From Phycisphaerae bacterium (GTDB lineage: Bacteria > Planctomycetota > Phycisphaerae > Phycisphaerales > SM1A02), in contig PKCT01000219.1 of NCBI GenBank assembly GCA_002862325.1, positions 1-8,241 on the forward strand: a stretch of 8,241 bases of DNA. The letters are read 5' to 3'. Below the pieces are notes generated by a model. That model ran no database searches. It was not told where the DNA came from and saw nothing but the letters and a program-made list of their open reading frames with translations. Numbering within the stretch: position 1 is the first letter of the stretch; every line of letters begins with the position of its first letter. A program made the translations under genes and the position numbers. Below are positions 6,257 through 8,241 of this stretch, piece by piece.

Positions 6257-7237
6257 ATGATGGTGCCCATGCCCCGGCCGACCATCGACGACGTCCAGGC
6301 CGCCCTCGGTCGAATCGAGCCGTTCGTCCACCGAACGCCGGTCGCTCGATGCCGTGCGATCGACGCATGGGCCGGCCGTCAAGTGCACCTCAAGTGCGAG
6401 AACCTGCAGAAGGTCGGCGCGTTCAAGGCGAGGGGTGCGATGAATGCGGTCCTCCTGCTCGACGATGCGGCGGCGGCTCGAGGTGTGGTCACGCACTCCT
6501 CAGGAAACCACGCCCAGGCGCTCGCCTGGGCGGCCCGCGAGCGAAGCGTCGCGGCCCACATCGTGATGCCGACCAATGCGCCGGCGGTGAAACGTCGTGC
6601 GGTCGAGGAATATGGCGGAATCGTGCACGACTGCGAGCCGAACCTCGAATCGCGACTCGCTCGATGCGCGGAGATCGCGGCGACGACCGGTGGCACCGTG
6701 ATCCCCCCGTACGACGACGATCGAATCATCGCGGGCCAGGGCACGATGGCCATCGAGCTTCTCATGCAGGTCCCCGATATCGACGCGGTCGTCGTACCGG
6801 TCGGAGGTGGCGGCATGATCTCCGGTGTCGCGACGGTGATGAAGGCGTTGAGCCCGGACGTGAGGGTCGTCGGGGCCGAGCCCCGCCTGGCGGACGACGC
6901 CGCACGCTCGCTCCGGAGCGGGCGGATCGAACCGCACCGCGGCGATCCGACGGCCACGATGGCCGACGGGCTGCGTACCACGCTCGGAGAACGCACCTTC
7001 CCGATCATCCACGACCTCGTCGACGAGATCGTCCTCGTCGACGAGGATCAGATTCGCGACGCCCTTCGCATGGTGCTCGAGCGAACCAAGCTCGTCATCG
7101 AACCGAGCGCGGCGGTCGGGGTGGCCACGCTCGGCACCGAATCGCTTCGATCCCTCGATGCGGATCGGGTCGGGGTCGTCCTGTGCGGTGGGAACCTCGA
7201 TCTCGGATCGCTACCACGACTGCTGGGAACCTCCTGA
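6257..7237 (+). CDS. PLP-dependent serine racemase / serine-threonine dehydratase
   Basis: Predicted 326-residue fold-type II PLP enzyme of the serine racemase and catabolic threonine dehydratase family. It would either interconvert L- and D-serine or deaminate serine/threonine to pyruvate/2-oxobutyrate and ammonia. K57 in GAFKARGA is the PLP lysine; S81-S82-G83-N84-H85 matches the SSGNH loop, whose second Ser is the re-face base in racemases; G183-G186 is the phosphate-binding tetraglycine loop; E282-P-S is conserved. E208, A212 and D214 keep the spacing of the divalent-metal site of human serine racemase (E210, A214, D216). C310-G-G-N replaces the usual SGGN. No C-terminal regulatory ACT domain is present, so biosynthetic IlvA is unlikely. 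The start is uncertain: ATG at 6257, 6260 and 6269 are all in frame and none has a clear Shine-Dalgarno. Confidence 0.93.
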   Translation: MMVPMPRPTIDDVQAALGRIEPFVHRTPVARCRAIDAWAGRQVHLKCENLQKVGAFKARGAMNAVLLLDDAAAARGVVTHSSGNHAQALAWAARERSVAAHIVMPTNAPAVKRRAVEEYGGIVHDCEPNLESRLARCAEIAATTGGTVIPPYDDDRIIAGQGTMAIELLMQVPDIDAVVVPVGGGGMISGVATVMKALSPDVRVVGAEPRLADDAARSLRSGRIEPHRGDPTATMADGLRTTLGERTFPIIHDLVDEIVLVDEDQIRDALRMVLERTKLVIEPSAAVGVATLGTESLRSLDADRVGVVLCGGNLDLGSLPRLLGTS

Positions 7238-7248
7238 AGTCGCTCAGG
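7233..7248. repeat. small inverted repeat spanning two convergent stop codons
   Basis: CCTGA (7233-7237) and TCAGG (7244-7248) pair around the 6-bp gap between the stops of the two convergent genes. The stem is short and no T-run is seen, so bidirectional termination here is unproven. Confidence 0.3.
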
Positions 7249-8241
7249 TGCTCCACGCGGCGAACAATTCGCCGAGATCCTTCGCGTCGACGCGACCATC
7301 CACATTGAGATCCGCCAGGCAGCCGGGGCAGTCTCCCCAGAAGGAGATCAGGATTCCGAGATCGCTGCTTCCGACACGTCCATCACCATCGAGGTCGCCG
7401 AACACTGCGGTCTCGATCTCGCCCGCTCGGATCGTCAACGCGAAGTCGGTCGAGAATTCGACCGACGTCAGCGCGCCCGAGAAGAGCAGGTTCGCCGTGT
7501 TCCCGGGAGGAATGGTGGGAAGCGGAACCGGAACCGGTCCGACCGGGACGTCGAGCGGCTGGGATCCCGCACCCGTGGTGTCGCCACCGAATTCGACGAC
7601 CCGCGATCCAGGCGCACCCGAGATCGTGCCGGCGAGCGGCAACGCCACCGGAACCTCCTGGGTCTGCGGACCGGTACCCGCATCGAACTCGATGGTCCAC
7701 ACGACGGGGATCACCGAGTCGAACTGGATCGTCCCCTTCGACCCCGCCGCGAACACCGTGAAGGGCTCCGAAAGCGAGACCTCGCTCCGGAGCACCTCCG
7801 CACCCGCCAGGGGAACCGGGATTTCGATGCCACCGGGATAGATCGAGAAGGGGTTGATCGTGTTGAACGTGTCGTAGACGAGCGAGAGCTCTCCGGCGAC
7901 CGTCTGCACCGAATCGCCGAGCAGATCGATGTCGAGCGCCTCGATCTCCAGAAGGCTCGCGTCGATGCCGGCGAAGTCGAGGTCGATCGTGCCGCGCGGA
8001 GACGACGGTTCACCTCCCGAGGCGATCGAGAGATCGAGCGCGCAGGGGATCGGATTGTTTCCGCTCCCACCGAAGAAGCCCGGGCGGGACTGCGTGCCGT
8101 CGGGATTGGTCTTCGGGTCGTAGTCGCCGATCAGGGTGCCCGAGAAGGGAACCGAGAAATCGAACCGGACGGACGCGACGCTCGAGTCGACGTCGACCTC
8201 GAATCGATCGGCGAAGACGAGCGAGCTCGTCGCGAGGCACG
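7244..8241 (-). CDS. secreted dockerin-tailed protein, N-terminus beyond the window
   Basis: The minus frame is open from the stop at 7244 to the right edge, giving 331 visible residues. A GTG at 7909 is in frame but is internal, because coding-like sequence continues upstream without a stop. At the edge CLATSSLVFA followed by DRFEVDVD looks like the end of a signal peptide, so only a few residues are probably missing. The body is rich in beta-strand and hydroxyl residues (VASVRFDFSVPFSGTL, TIDLDFAGIDASLLEIEAL, IPVPLAGAEVL) with no known enzyme motif; it reads as a secreted beta-sandwich or structural protein. The tail holds two calcium loops, DLDGDGRVGSSDLGIL and DLNVDGRVDAKDLGEL, joined through SFWGDCPGC, a dockerin-like pair similar to the one in the peptidase gene. 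The function of the body is not recognised. Confidence 0.85.
   Translation of the reverse strand, partial: CLATSSLVFADRFEVDVDSSVASVRFDFSVPFSGTLIGDYDPKTNPDGTQSRPGFFGGSGNNPIPCALDLSIASGGEPSSPRGTIDLDFAGIDASLLEIEALDIDLLGDSVQTVAGELSLVYDTFNTINPFSIYPGGIEIPVPLAGAEVLRSEVSLSEPFTVFAAGSKGTIQFDSVIPVVWTIEFDAGTGPQTQEVPVALPLAGTISGAPGSRVVEFGGDTTGAGSQPLDVPVGPVPVPLPTIPPGNTANLLFSGALTSVEFSTDFALTIRAGEIETAVFGDLDGDGRVGSSDLGILISFWGDCPGCLADLNVDGRVDAKDLGELFAAWST

Noticed and set aside
5304..6368. 354-codon minus-strand open frame opposite the peptidase and racemase-like genes
   Set aside because: Ser/Arg/Pro-rich shadow of two well-supported genes, running across their boundary.

Overview
The window is GC-rich DNA that most likely comes from a bacterium of the Planctomycetota, probably class Phycisphaerae. 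The main clue is two secreted-type proteins ending in paired calcium-loop (dockerin-like EF-hand) repeats of the form D-x-D/N-x-D/N-G-x-x-D followed by DLG-x-L and an aromatic/Gly tail, a style common in that class. A small membrane protein of a kind often seen in planctomycetes supports this. Taxonomy is inferred from protein style, not from a marker gene.

Layout. The left half (11-3573) is a minus-strand block read right to left: a TPP riboswitch (about 3487-3573), thiC (HMP-P synthase, 3411-1549), a family 2 glycosyltransferase with a GTG start (1496-510), and a short one-helix membrane protein (403-11). From about 3574 to 4215 there is a gap of some 640 bp with no convincing protein gene but several strong RNA hairpins. 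One is a 17-bp stem with a four-base loop followed by CTTTT at 3765-3806, which has the form of a plus-strand intrinsic terminator with no annotated gene in front of it. The right half holds a secreted C39-like cysteine peptidase with a dockerin-like tail (4216-6144, plus), a PLP-dependent serine/threonine dehydratase or serine racemase (6257-7237, plus), and, converging on it with only 6 bp between the stop codons, the 3' part of another secreted dockerin-tailed protein (7244 to the right edge, minus). That last reading frame is open past the window edge.

How they work together. thiC is under vitamin B1 feedback through its riboswitch, and a pair of competing helices visible by eye suggests control of translation rather than termination. 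The glycosyltransferase and small membrane protein follow thiC on the same strand but have no obvious link to thiamine. The two dockerin-tailed proteins belong to the cell-surface or secreted repertoire; nothing in the window shows a matching cohesin partner. The leader of the peptidase gene carries a hairpin and an alternative pairing that would hide its ribosome binding site.

No tRNA, rRNA, insertion sequence, CRISPR array or phage gene was seen. The most useful leads are the orphan plus-strand structured transcript at about 3623-3806 and the switch-like leader of the peptidase gene. Both rest on base pairing found by eye and are hypotheses.
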